From Ashinkailepas kermadecensis (taxonomy: Eukaryota; Arthropoda; Thecostraca; Neolepadidae), in the NCBI GenBank assembly GCA_034440615.1, contig JAOTOM010004033.1, positions 62,001-126,000 on the forward strand: a DNA stretch of 64,000 nt, read 5' to 3'. The notes beneath the pieces were generated by a model. The model was not told the origin of the DNA. It searched no databases and saw nothing but the letters and a program-made list of their open reading frames with translations. Both the position numbers and the translations under genes were made by a program. Below, in pieces: positions 48,171 to 60,746 of the stretch; position 1 is the stretch's first letter, and every line of letters starts with the position of its first letter.

Positions 48171-48740
48171 CTACGCCACTGAGTATTCCTCGAAAATAAA
48201 CTTTTTCTTAGAATAGAACATTTGGTACTATGGCATGCTTTACTTTCACCTGTATTCAGCTGATACGAGAAAGCAAAGGATGACATGAAACAGAGGGCAC
48301 AAAGAACGAGAAAGAACGTTCAATTTCATTTAACAGCAGCTTCCTTTTCTGTCGAGGCTCGGCGCACGAATGGCCTGCCTGTCGTCATGGCAACGACTTA
48401 GGCCCCGCCCTCCTGGAGTCGGCCGGCCGGTTTTGTGTAGTGTCCCCGTTTACCGGCAAGGAAACGTACTTTTTCGGTGTGATATAAGTAAAAAGGATCC
48501 GGATTCGTGTGTAGAATTCTTCAGGCATTCGCATGGTATCAAATTTTCCCGTGTACAATTAAAATTGCATGCGTAAAGCCGTGGCAAATATTGGCAATTT
48601 TGGCTTGAGATGCACGCAAAGTACTGCCGAGTATCACCTTGGCTACGTCACAGACCTGGAACAACTTGAACCCCCCCCGGTCCCAGCATTCCCGGAAACA
48701 ACCGCCAGTTTTCAAATCCGTACGTTCTATGACGTCACTG
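48171..48740. other. Unassigned sequence
   Basis: No supported gene or repeat. Confidence 0.35.
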
Positions 48741-48802
48741 GTGTGTGTTGATATACACAGGGGAACGTATTGGTGTAAATCGACACAGGCGTCGATTTAC
48801 AC
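48741..48802. repeat. Second locus of the palindromic unit family
   Basis: A shortened unit (48741-48758, ending GATATACAC) is followed by a 14-bp spacer (AGGGGAACGTATTG) and a 30-bp unit (48773-48802). The arms of that unit, GTGTAAATCGAC and GTCGATTTACAC, pair perfectly over 12 bp around a 6-base loop. Confidence 0.92.
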
Positions 48803-50037
48803 AAGATACCTTCACTAGAAGGTAGATCGAAGTTTTCCTTCAAGCCCGCATGACGTCATCCGGAGGTTTTTTTTTAATATGGTATCAATATGGTTCCAGA
48901 ATACTTTTTTCAAATCATACGCAACGGTTACCTTTATTTTGCTTCCTCTACAAGCAAGTATATTTATCTTCCGCTGACTGAGTTATTAATATTGTCCTGT
49001 TCTTTCCATTGAACGTTTGTTACGACACATATTTGTCTCATGCATTGGCAAGGTTGGATTTGTACATTGTAATCTTGCATGTTGAGAGGAATATTTTGTA
49101 GTCATCCAGTATGGATAATATTTTTTTAAAACCTTATGCATCGTAACTCAATCTGCACCCCCCTTCTCGGTGAATTTTGAGCACTTTTACTTGACAACAG
49201 CAGCTCGTTGTCAAACTTAGGAGGTAACTTAGGAGATTCAACCTCCAGATGAGAAAACAAGAAACAATTTTCTGAAGAGGGTAGTGTTCTGGATTCCAAA
49301 AACCCACGAGCAGCGTATTTTTCCAAACATGTACATATCTACCTACATTGACATACAACAGTCATTGAAAACATAGCTTTTTCTAGGCCAGCTAGACTGA
49401 GGGCACGGCGCATTATTCCTTGATTAATTTTGCATGGATTATTGACGATACATGCATAATTGAATATTTATGTACAATGCAATCATGCTATGAATGCCTT
49501 CCTGAAACTTTCCATGAGTTGCAGTCTGATTTCCTGTAGTATGAATTTGCATGTTGACAATGTTTTTCCTCCACCAAAGAAAAAGATGGATAGGCCTGGT
49601 TAGGCTATATCATTTTATTTCAAGATTTTGATACTTTTCTCTGAGAAAATAGATTAGGCTAGCTAATTTTATGCTAGGTTACCTTGCAATTTCTAAAGCT
49701 TTAAATAATTTGTTATTGTATATGAACCAATTTAAAGCCCTCATTTTTGGTATTATTTTGCTTTTCAACGAATTTGTGTGCTTGTTGGTAAAAAATATAT
49801 TCTTTGTACACCGAAATAACAATCACGATAAGACCCTCATGTCAAGCATTTACCACTAAGTTGTAGCTACACTAAGTTTGGGTCAAAGGTATGATAAATA
49901 GATGATTTGGGTCAGATCTGCTGACTGAAATGGTGCATTCATGAGCTACATTGTTTTACAGAATGGACAAATAATGATATCAGGTGACAAATGTATCCAT
50001 TAGATACATTTACAGTTGAACAAGTTTTTTTTCTGCT
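48803..50037. other. Unassigned AT-rich sequence
   Basis: About 1.2 kb with no recognised gene, element or tandem repeat. Confidence 0.4.
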
Positions 50038-50067
50038 ATATAGTGGGCTGGATCCAGCCCACTATAT
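50038..50067. other. Perfect 30-bp palindrome
   Basis: The sequence equals its own reverse complement over all 30 bases, centred on GGATCC, with arms ATATAGTGGGCTGGA and TCCAGCCCACTATAT. Confidence 0.95.
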
Positions 50068-50369
50068 CTGTTCTATCATCAAAACTTAGTCTGGAATACA
50101 AGCATAATCATTTTTGTTGACAAATAGCATAGTTCTTGTCATAGGAACACATGTTCAACTTTATTGACAAAAAGTATCAAGCCTTTTGGAATGGCATTAT
50201 ATAGGTTTTGTTTAAGTGATTGGAGCACGATTGCTCGATGTCCTGACCTGTGTATTTTAAGTATATGTCTCAAACTTAGTATAAAGGAGAGGTTATCATG
50301 AGATAACAAGCGAGTGATGCCTATATTTAGGTTGATTCTTTCCATCAACAATTATAGGATTTGTGTAAA

Positions 50370-51122
50370 ATGCCGCCACACGCCACGGTCTTCACTGCGG
50401 AGTTGATGGCCATCAGCAAAACTCTTGCATACATCGAGGTTGACGACGATATTTGACATGTTATTTTGACTGATTCTCTGAGCAGTCTTGTGGCGTTGCG
50501 CAATTTTAACCAGCAACATGTCATCGTACGAGACATTTTATCGCACCTTACTCCTCTGTATCGCATGGGAAAACAGGTCATACTTTGCTGGATTCCAGCA
50601 CATGTCGAAATCCGTGGTAAAGAGCTGGCCGACAGGGCTGCAAGGCGTGCAGCACAAGCGCCAAGGAGTCGCGTTCTCCCACTTCTTGCCAGTAACTACT
50701 ACCCAATTATCTCATCATTTATTATCAGACAGTGGCAGGGCAAATGGGACCAAGTGGAGTTCAACCAATTAAAGCAAATCAAACCATAGTTAGCTCCGTG
50801 GCCAACGTCCTTCAGCCAAACTAGAAGGGACGAGGTAGCCATCTGTCGTCTCAGAATTGGTCACACTCTAGCAACACATAGGTATTTATTGTGCGGGGAC
50901 GACAGGCCGAAATGTGTTAGGTGTAATGCCGCATTGACTGTGCACCATGTGCTGGTGGCGTGCCAAGCATACACAGAAGAACGTAGGCGCCACTTCGGAT
51001 ATGATGCGAATGCTCTGAGGTTGAAAGACTTATTGGGAGATTATTCTCGATTTATACACAATGGAGCAGTTTTGTGCTTCCTTGCGGAGATTGGATTTGA
51101 CGTAATACATGCACCTGCCTAA
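50370..51122 (+). pseudogene. LINE RNase H and C-terminal zinc-finger segment, I/Jockey-like
   Basis: This is the 3' end of ORF2 of a retrotransposon whose reverse transcriptase is followed by RNase H, which degrades the RNA strand after copying. AELMAISKTL (catalytic Glu), ILTDSLSSLVAL (Asp) and WIPAHVEIRGKELADRAAR (His/Asp box) mark the RNase H. RLRIGHTLATHRYL and CVRCNAALTVHHVLVAC match the Cys/His segment found at the C-terminus of such elements. Two in-frame stops, TGA at 50454-50456 and TAG at 50787-50789, show decay, but no frameshift is seen. The copy is 5' truncated just before 50370 and its 3' part runs to about 51280. It may be related to the endonuclease fragment at 21244. Confidence 0.88.
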
Positions 51123-51280
51123 CTGATTATTTGGTTCCCCAGATCTTATATCAAGCGCCTTAATAGTTACCGATGTTTTATATTCGTTTGTGAGTATGAC
51201 GCGTGCTTAGGCAACCTTGTTGTGGGTGAAATACAACCCAATGGGGTTGACGCACCCTAAAACCCCAATATTCATAATTA

Positions 51281-52096
51281 AAATGGCAAACATGCATAAA
51301 AAGCCTCTGGGCCATTTTTTATCACAATGTTGTTTTTCTGGTGATTTCTGATTTCCGATTTCTGATTGTTCTTTTGGAAAATGAAAACTTCCAAGGATAT
51401 AAGCACTTTAAGTTCAAGTACTTCTATCTAAGAAATCAGTCTAAGAAAAGAATATCAAAAACATTGAAATAACTTTTTAAAAAAGCAAGAAGAAAATTGA
51501 CTACATATACCTGCCATCCCACCTCAACAACATATGGGAAGTGTGGGAAAAGGTTTTGGGTGTGGTGGTATAAAATGAAAAATAACATACAATTATCAAT
51601 AAATATTAATGCAACCTAATGCAACCTACTGATGTTCGACGGCCTAACACCTACCGATGTTGAATCACTTAAACGCACTAATATTGCATTACTTAAAACC
51701 TACGGATGTTGGTTTGCCTAAATATGATTTTAAAATGTGATTTTCAAAACAAATTGCAGAGGACTGTCCATAATAGCCAATGCACGTGGAGGGCATGTAT
51801 CGTGAAATAAATAAATAAATATACAAATAGGAAGACGTCAGCCTTCCACAGCCGCCGGCTGCCAGCGACCATCGAGCAGACAACGATCGGGCGTGCACGG
51901 TCAAGTTCGCGGACCGCCGATAGGTCATTCACATAATGACCAGATCAGGTCGCGAGTGATGCCGTTGCTGTATCCGGTCCCGAAGCCGTCCCGTCGGCTC
52001 CTGCGACGTCATTTGCCCGAGGGGTATCTCAGCTGAGGCCACCATCAGTGGTAGCCTTACCTGCTGGCGTGTGTGTTCCCTTGCCGCCCCAGTTCA

Positions 52097-52099
<3 letters not shown>
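51281..52099. other. Unassigned sequence
   Basis: No supported gene. The words CTACCGATGTTG and CTACGGATGTTGG recur near 51620-51715, a short degenerate repeat. Confidence 0.35.

Positions 52100-52173
<74 letters not shown>
52100..52173. repeat. (TA)n microsatellite
   Basis: About 74 bp of uninterrupted TA repeats. Confidence 0.96.
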
Positions 52174-52175
<2 letters not shown>

Positions 52176-52212
52176 AATACACAAATATATATATTACGTG
52201 GGCTATATGGGG

Positions 52213-52468
52213 CCTCCTGTCGGTGGCGGATCCAGGGAGGGAAGTTGGGGCATGTGCCCCCTCCCCCCCATAAAAGGTGGCGTCCCTTCGACTAGGAAAA
52301 TGCGTCCCTCCACGAAGGCTCGAGTGCACCCCAACACCCTCGAATTTTTTCAGCCACAGCGCCTCTCGGCAGGAAAGGCACCCCTCAAGCCACTTTCGCG
52401 GTGACGCCACTCCAAACACGTGTCCCCTCCCCAAGATGACAATTCCTGGATCCGTCCCTGCCTCTTGT
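52213..52468. mobile_element. 240-bp hAT-like MITE with 8-bp target duplication
   Basis: The element (52221-52460) starts CGGTGGCGGATCCAGGGA and ends TTCCTGGATCCGTCCCTG, forming imperfect terminal inverted repeats. It is flanked by CCTCCTGT and CCTCTTGT, an 8-bp duplication with one change, as hAT transposons make. It has no coding capacity. Confidence 0.75.
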
Positions 52469-52744
52469 GGCAGCTATTGGTTTCCTGTAGCGGCTATGGG
52501 ACCTCTTATGACGACAGAGAGCCTCCTAGTGCGGGGTCTAGGGGCGGTCAGATCATTTCAGGCGGTCTTCTGTGGTTACGTTTCGGAAACTCTCCTGCCA
52601 CTGATGGGAAGAAAAGGCACAGCCGCGCCCTCTCCCCCTCTGTCTGTCCTTTCTTTCGCTCTTGAACGGGGTGTGACAACTTGACCAGCTAAAACGGACG
52701 GTAGAGGGAGCCTACCAATATCGGGAAAAATTCCACCTGATTTG

Positions 52745-52787
52745 AAATTTGATACAGATTGGGAGAGCCCCAATCTGTATCAAATTT
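52745..52787. other. Perfect 19-bp stem-loop
   Basis: Positions 52745-52763 (containing TTGATACAGATTGGG) are the exact reverse complement of 52769-52787, with a 5-base loop AGAGC. Confidence 0.95.
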
Positions 52788-53490
52788 ACTTGTGGTGTTG
52801 CATGACAAAAGTAATTAACCGAAACACCTTTTCATCCCCATCTATATGCGGCAACGCCCCTGATTTAGATGTCAAGGAAGGTGACAATTTTTATTCTCAG
52901 ATCGACAGTACCATAGGGAGCATGTGAGAGGCAGACATTCCTTTTTCCCGGGGCATCTGTAAGCCCCCGTGCCAGCTCAGCAACGGGGGTGGAACTTTCA
53001 GAAAATGATTTGGGGGACGCAATGCCTGGAGGTAACAGGAAGACCTTCAGTCGAGAGGCCACATTAGCGCCACATGTTAAAATATGAAATTATTGGGGAA
53101 GATGGGCTCGCGTCAGTCTTAAAGGGGGCTGACGCTTCTCAAAAGTAAGCAAAATTTCACTCTAGTTAGTAGGCTACATTCGACGGACGGACTGGAAACA
53201 TGGGGCTCCAAAAGTGGCCAGGCATGTATTGGTGGCATTCCCAAGCAATGCGTTCAGGACTAGATCTGGATCATTCCAAAACGCTCCTACGCGTCGGCGT
53301 AGTCGACCTAGTCGGCTTCTGTGCTGGTTCCGGTTCAGAGCATGAATGAATGATCGCAATCAAAGTTCGTGGAGCAAAGGGACTTTGCATGTCGTTCTTT
53401 CCAATCAATGTTCATAGGCCAAATAATAGATACAAGCAACAATGAAGTGGCATACGTTACACCTGCCAGATAGCACTGCCAGAGCCAAGA

Positions 53491-53835
53491 GCAGTGTCAA
53501 GTGCAGCCAGAACGGGCAAGCATAGTGAGCGCCGCTAGTCTGCCCCTGATCACAGCGGCAGCAGCAAAACACGCCAACAGGACAGCGGGACCGGGCGATA
53601 CGAGAGCATTTTCAAGTGCCGCCACGACGGGCCGGTACAGGGATCGCCGCCAACCCGTCAATAGTCACAGTCGCAACAGCAAAACACGCTAACAATACGG
53701 CAGGATCGGGTGACATGAAAGCAGTGCCAAGTGCCGCCAGGACGGGGAGCACAGGGGGCGCCGCCAGTCCGCTAACTGGCGGTCACGGCGGCAGCAGCAA
53801 ACACGGAGAAAGGAGCAGAACCGGGCGACACGACA
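53491..53835. repeat. 115-bp tandem repeat, three units
   Basis: Units start at 53491, 53606 and 53721. They share TCAAGTGCCGCCA, CAGCAGCAAAACACGC and a GGACCGGGCGATACGA-like end. The copies are GC-rich and diverged. Confidence 0.88.
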
Positions 53836-55900
53836 CGATACACAGCAGGGACGGTGACAGATGACCGGCAGTGAGGGTGGACATCCTATCGCTGGCTGGT
53901 GACATGCTGGCGCACCGGCTTAGATGCCCGCCTCTGCGCTCTGCCGAGCAGAATTCTAGTGCAACCAGCCGATGCGCACATGCATCCCAACTCGAGTCAG
54001 CCTCCGTGCCCCACGGACATCTAGCCTCGGCTGCCGGCTGCTGATGACGCCTACCAGGCGCCTCACAATGCTGGCCTCGCCGGTGCAGGTTGGGCCCAGG
54101 ATGGAGCAGAAATAAGAATTAAACTGGTCTACCAGCACCGTCTACCAGGTCTGTGGCACGTAGAGCCGGCCGCAACCGATGGTGGTGAGCCAAGAGCTGG
54201 ACACAGTTGTCAGGAGCTCCTCCGGTGCTTCAGACGCCGAACAGCCAAGCGCTGTATTGACACGCCTCATTTTGTAGGCGACGAAGCCGGCAACGACAGC
54301 AAGGCCGTCACGCTCCAGTCCCAGTTTACTGATGGTGGTCGTGCTATATTCATGTGAATAGAAGTGGCATCAAACTAGTTGAACTGGTTCTTCATTTAGC
54401 TATACAAGGATACGATTCTCCAAAATACAGCAAGCACAACAGACATGCATGATTCAACACTTCATACCATACAAATCTGGTAGGCAGGTTAATTCATGGA
54501 ATGGCACCAGGTTTCGGAAGAGGCAGGTATTGCCATTGCAGCATCAGCTTCAGCTGCATCAGATAGCCAGGATCATAATCATCAGAGGTAAAGTGGTTGG
54601 ACCAAATTAATGAGTTGGTTTCATGAACTCTATCAGCTCTTTTTCACTTTGTCAACAAGTCTTGCGTGTATTTCCATCTCTTGGAAACTTAAGCATGTTG
54701 ATTGAAAAACACTCTTCTTTCCAGATGATTCTTCCAGATGTTTGAAAAATAAACCCTAGGATACTGACATTGAATTTTATGGCACCTTCTCTATCTGAAT
54801 CACAATATGTAGGATAAGCACAATATGTAGGATATATTATTACAGTTTAAGGTAACAACTGAACATGTTTTACACACATTATACCTCCATGAAGCATACA
54901 AGGGGGTTATGTTTAGTTAATTCCAGCTAGGTTAGGGTTTTGTGGGAAGTTAGAAAAAAAGTTGGGGGTGTGGGTGATTTTCTTTTAATTGAGTTTTCTT
55001 CAAAACAGTTCAGGATAGGTTAGATAAGGTTAGGTTTTTATGAATTGGAACATTTTTTTGAATGCTCAGAAATTTTCCATTTTAACAAAAATAAATTGCT
55101 TTCTTGCATAGATGGCTAAGCTAGGTTAGTTTAGGTTATGCTACATCATTTTTTCTTCATTTGGAACATTACCTTTTATGCTATATTACCAAACTCCAAG
55201 GCATTTTTGCATGGTATGCTGCCTCCCAACTGAAAAGTATGCATTTGCAGAGGAAATAAGTGTTCACATCATGTTCAGCACATTCACAAGCATTGCACTA
55301 GAAAAAGACATTCCGTGAAATCAGAAATGACCTGATACTGCAAATCTACAGGATAAGCGGCATCAACATATTAGATACCTAATGCGGAACACATCTCAAT
55401 TTATATCACTAATTCAAGACAGCAAAATCTACAGCTAACCGTGCAACTACACACAAGATACACCACAACACAGCACAATAAAACAAAATTCAACTAAAAC
55501 GCGGGGACAGCGAACACAAGGTGTGAAATGAAGCACATACAAGAGAGCTATGTAAACAACTGCGCCATTTATGACTCAACCGCGTCATCTAAGAATTTGA
55601 GAAAAAGTGTGCCCCTAATACGCTGCGTTTCGTGATGGTGGTCGTCTAATTCGCAGCCTAACTGAAACTTATAAAATAACAGCTGAACATGATTCTAAGA
55701 GCACAGACGCGATATTAGAAGATTTAGAAAGTGAATTGAAGTGAAAATATTTTGATTTTAATATACAGCAAACCATTAAAACGGCCCTAAAGTGTACCCC
55801 AGATGACGTCATTTGTACCATTCGAGGCGATTTGCAGGAAGGCATGGGGATGACAAGGGCCGGCTCAGGGGGGTGCGCTCCAGCATTGTAGTCCAATAAA
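53836..55900. other. Unassigned sequence
   Basis: The first 500 bp is GC-rich without a supported exon. The remainder is AT-rich, with several GGTTAGGTT words at 55010-55140. No gene seen. Confidence 0.4.
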
Positions 55901-56249
55901 AAAAAGGGAGACGCTTGAGCCGACCAATCAGCGTTTGACGACCTCCGTCGCTAAACAAACACATTTTGTCTTTAGTGCGGCGAAACCAGTGACATTCACA
56001 CATATACCAATTTTTTTTCCCCTATCAGCGGTGACATTGTGACAAAGTAGTATTAAAGATCAAGATTACAGTAGCAAGAATGCCTTTGTAGAAAATTAGC
56101 ACGAAAAAATGGAATAATATATGAATAATACCTTCCACAATTTTTGTCCTACGGCCTTTACTATTGCCACGATCGGCTGAGGTCGCAAAACGCTGATTGG
56201 TCGGCTCAAGTTTATAGAATTGATGGTGCTGTCAATCGTCTCCCTTTTT
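55901..56249. mobile_element. Foldback (inverted-repeat) element, about 350 bp
   Basis: The terminal AAAAAGGGAGACG (55901-55913) pairs with CGTCTCCCTTTTT (56237-56249). The next 23 bp, 55914-55936 (CTTGAGCCGACCAATCAGCG plus TTT), pair perfectly with 56188-56210. The right arm carries 26 extra bases between these blocks. No coding capacity, and no clear target duplication was found. Confidence 0.7.
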
Positions 56250-59200
56250 GGGAAGCGGAGCGTTCTACCTGGTGTTATATAGCCTTGGGCCTGCCCTAGA
56301 CCAAGGCCTATCGAGTCCCCAAGACCCGCCCTCTCCAGAAACCGTTCTCCGGAGTCGCGGAGTGCACCGATCAGAATTGGCTGCGTTAGCGTTTTTTGTT
56401 CTGAAATCTATCTGGCAACCAATCGATGCAACGCATTTTTCTATGACGTCATAATAACTATCAGCTTTCAACACATTGTTAACAGTGTCATGCCGCAAAC
56501 ACAAAACCTTGAATACACCCTTTGCGTTGCTCAAAATCCGACGGTGGCGTGAGTTGTTGATGAACTACCACGTACCTAGGTAATTAGCTGCATAGGTAGG
56601 TGTTCGATCTGAGCTGATGGTGGTGTGAAATATTTTTGTTTGTGTTCATATGGCTAGCCTTGTACTGAATCCAAAAGTGAAAAGAAAGGTATTGCTCCTG
56701 TGAGTTATGAGACACGAAGCCGTGCTGATCATCACAATTCACTGCGAGGCGGTGCAATCCATTGTTCGCTTCTTTGTTCCTATGCATTGACATTTGATTT
56801 GACAAAAATACCAATCCGGTTTGAACGAAGCCCAAGCCTTCGTTTTTATCCCAGTAATCGATCTCAGCCAAGCTCACCTGAGCTGCAACTAACCATGAGC
56901 GGAACCAGGGTATATATCAAGACCTAGGAAAAATGCGATTTTTGGGATTTTTTAATACGGGGTATTTTAATGTAAAAATGATTATGCGACCACTCATTTT
57001 CTCTGCAAATGATTACTTTTAAGTTGGCAAACAAATACATGATCATAATCTTCACTGCAAATATAGCACATTGTGTATAATTATCCGTACCTGGTGTGTC
57101 ACAGATGTGATAAAGAAGGCATTCAACACTTCATGCACTCAATTTGGTATTTTTTTCTTAAACAGCGTTTTTGGAATTTGTGGATTTTTTAAACAGAATA
57201 TTGTGTTTATGAACGTGATTCGGAAGATGCGATCATTCGTTCTCTCCGTAAATGCTTACGTCTCAGCTAATCTTAGCGATAATATCTATAATGCGCCATA
57301 TATGCCACACCTCTGTTATTTGTTGCAAAACCTAACCTAATGTAATACAATCTACTCTTATTCTAAACTAATATAAACTCATATTATAATTTAAAAACAC
57401 AAGCGTAATATTTATCGTGACGGCATCCGTACCCACGGCCTCGAGCCGTGCTCTGCTTAGTTTTTTTGGCATTCTTGTGAGTAGTATCGGTATGTTATCT
57501 ATGTGGCAAAGAGGCAGAAATTATGCATTTTCGACGTGAAAAAGTGTTGAATCAACTGCGTGAAGTGTCGAATGTCCCTTTAATCACGTCTGAGAAGTGC
57601 CAGGTGAGGGATGGATAAATTATGCAACAAATAACCGGTGTGGCATATATGGCGCATTATAGATATTGTCGCTAAGATTAACCGAGACTTAAGCATTTAC
57701 GGAGAAAACGGATGATCGCATCTTCCGAATCACGTTCATAAACATGGTATTCCGCAAAAAAAAATCCTGCAATTCTAAAAACACCTTTTAAGAAAAAAAA
57801 TACTGGTTAGATTATATTATGATGTAATATATTTGATATATTATGCTATGTTATCTTACTCTAGGTTAGGTTAGATTAGGTTATTTTATTTTGTCAATTA
57901 TTTATATATTAATGGGCTGTCGAAGTCCCTGACTTAATGCATATGATGTCATCAAATCATTATGACGTCGTCAACCGTCGCTGACTTAAAAGTAATCATT
58001 TACGGAGAAAATTAGTGGTTGCATCGTCATTTTTACGTTAAAATACCTTGTATTAAAAAAATCAAAAAAATCACATTTTACCTAGGTCTTAATATTTACC
58101 AGAATGGGTAAATACTACAAAAGGTAACTCTTGATTTTTTTGAATGTACTATTAATATGATGCTTTTTAGCATGATTAAGATGATGTGACCACAGGAATA
58201 ATATTCTCTGAAAATCAAGTGAACATAGGTGCTTAAGATCCTCATGCCATCTTGTGACAGTGTCCTTTCAGGGTCCTGGTCCTTCCAGGATCTTGGGCAT
58301 GTTTTGAAGGCACCTGGTGTGTTTATTTGGTTCCAAAGGCACATTATCATCTTTTTTGTGGGATCTTGTGTTTTAAGGAGGTCTCCAATATGTTTTCTGG
58401 ATCACAGTATGCTTATTTTGGTCACCCATGTGAATATTTGTGGATCCTGAGATGAATTCCTGAAGTTCCGACCATACTTTTTGTGTCCAAGCACGTTTTG
58501 GGGGCTCAGACCTATTTTTTAAATCCCAGGTTTGAGTTGGTTAGGGTCTCTACATGGACTTGCTGGGTCAGGCATAATTTTTTGGACCTCTTCTGAATTT
58601 TTCAGAGCCTGGTTGGGTTCTCTGGGTACCAGCCACATTTTTTTTCTGGGGGGGGGGGGGCACAGCTAGATTTGTATGGCCCCTTGCACTATATGTTCAC
58701 AGATTTTGTGACCATGTTCAGTTTTTTCAGCACCTGACTTGCTTTCAGGGACATTTGGCATAATTTGTGGGGGTCCAGGGTGATTTTCAGAATCCAGATT
58801 GATTTTTGGAACCTGTGCTTAATCTTTTGTGCCTCAGTTTCATTTTTTGGAGACATGGCACAATTTTTTGGAGTCAAGGCGTGATTGTTTGGGGCTTGAC
58901 ACCTCTCAGATGTGGGGTGGGGGCAATGTCCCCTTTTCCCCCTGGGCCCCTCTTCAGTACGCAGCTGACGTGAACAGGTAATGGGTAGCTGCCCCCTGTC
59001 GTGCCTGTGCTGGTTTTATTTGTGTTCCCACATGCATTCCAGGTGTTTATTCGGATCCTCTGAGGCATGCATCTGGCATGCAGCTGCCACGTTTTGCAGA
59101 CTAGGGTTAGGTTAGGATTTTTTAGATAGCACGATTTTGGCCAAAAAAATATCATACAGGCTACGACAAAATATAGGAAAAGTACACAAAAAGTGTTTTG

Positions 59201-59949
59201 GGTGGGGTAATAGGTACCTATATAATGAAGAATAACATAAGCTTGCATAAAATCCTCACTTAATCTAGCCACACCTAGCCTAACCTACTGTTGCTGGATT
59301 GCCTAAATCCTACTGGTAATGGATCACATATAATTATATTACCAAGGATTTTGCATAATCTGCAGTGTTGATGCTATGTGCCATGATTTTAGGTGGTGAA
59401 TATGTTGCTTATATGTGATTTCCCAAAGAAATGACAGAGTAAGAGGTGGTTAGTCAGCTTCAACAAGTTCAGTCCATACATTTATCTGCAGCTTAGGGGC
59501 ACACCAATGGCACAGGTCATATAGCAACATACATTTCGTTCCTGTTCGTGAGTAAGGGCTTCTCTCTGAATAATGGTCAGTGTGAGCATGTCAGGAGTGT
59601 TAGAAGCTTCAAGTTAACATATGTGGATTTAATATCTCCTCCCCACTCCTCTCAATGTTTAGGTCTTGGCAGAATGCTTGTCTAAAGTCCACTGATCCAT
59701 CACTGAGCAGGGAAATCCAGTGAGCATCCAATATGTATATATATTTTAATATGCATCCCATTCCATTTTCAACATGGTCAACAGTGATTTCACTCCATAT
59801 GTGGGGTCTGGTATTTAGCATTTCTGCATTTTGTCTGGTTCGTGCAATGTAGGTAGGTAAGACCCTACTTTTACTGCTAAATTTGTACTCCAACCATACT
59901 GTGAAATGACTATTAGATCTGAATATGTAGAGCTGGGAGGGGCTATATC
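56250..59949. other. Unassigned AT-rich sequence, 3.7 kb
   Basis: No supported gene. It contains TTAGG-like words near 57860 and 59104, a G run at 58651-58661, and loosely repeated GGTCCAGGTTTG/TTTTGGAGTC-type words at 58250-58900 that may be an old minisatellite. Confidence 0.4.
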
Positions 59950-60140
59950 ATAACATCCAGAGTTCATAACGTCCAGAGTTCATGACGACCAAAGCTCACA
60001 ACGTCCAAAATGCGAAATAAAGTCCCAAAAAAGTCCAAACTGCCTCGGTTAGGGTGCGTTCATAACGTCCAAGGATCACAACGTCCAAAACTGGCTTCAG
60101 AGGGAGCGTTCATAAAGTCCAGGGTTCATAGTGTCCAAGA
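59950..60140. repeat. 16-bp degenerate repeat, about eight copies
   Basis: CATAACGTCCAGAGTT and variants recur. Four are contiguous at 59950, 59966, 59982 and 59998, with further copies at about 60060-60135. Confidence 0.75.
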
Positions 60141-60746
60141 AAGTCCAAAAATAGTTCCTCAGTTGCCCAAAGCCAAATAGGGAAAGCAAAACTGGACTCA
60201 TTTCGGTCGGATATGGTGAATATACGACTAGAAACTGCTTGAAATGGTTCTTGTTCACTCTGGTGGAGCATTATTGCAAAGCACAGATCCAGGCTGCAGG
60301 ATGGGATGCATATGGTGCAAAAGATGCCTTTTATCTGATCGTATTTGCTAGGAACAGTCGTGCATCTATGTCGACCCCTGTCGTTATGTCGTATTTCCGC
60401 AATTTAGCGGGAAAAAAATGCCGATTGCATAAAATGCATCCATGCAACAATGGCTTGACAGTTATGTGATGTACTTTTACTCATTTTAAGAACATGACAT
60501 CCCTTATTTGTTGGTTCTGGAACCGCTCCTGCCCTGTCCGCGAAGTGGAAAAAATATTGCGAGGTGTCTTCAAGAAACCTAGCCCATTCAACGCCAAATC
60601 GGCAAGTGAAAGGGCCAAAATACACCCAAGAAGTTACATTTTGATGAAAATAATTGTGTGGAGTTATCTGATGCACCGAATCCAGCTGTACCATTCCTAG
60701 AAAGAACAGATCAATGATCAAGGAGTTACAGATTGAGGCATTTGCC
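60141..60746. other. Unassigned sequence
   Basis: The open frame at 60239-60469 has no recognised motif and is not supported as a gene. Confidence 0.35.

Noticed and set aside
57840..57880. Interstitial TTAGG telomeric repeat
   Set aside because: The words GGTTAGGTTAG are short and irregular (also near 55019, 55130 and 59104), not a perfect TTAGG array.
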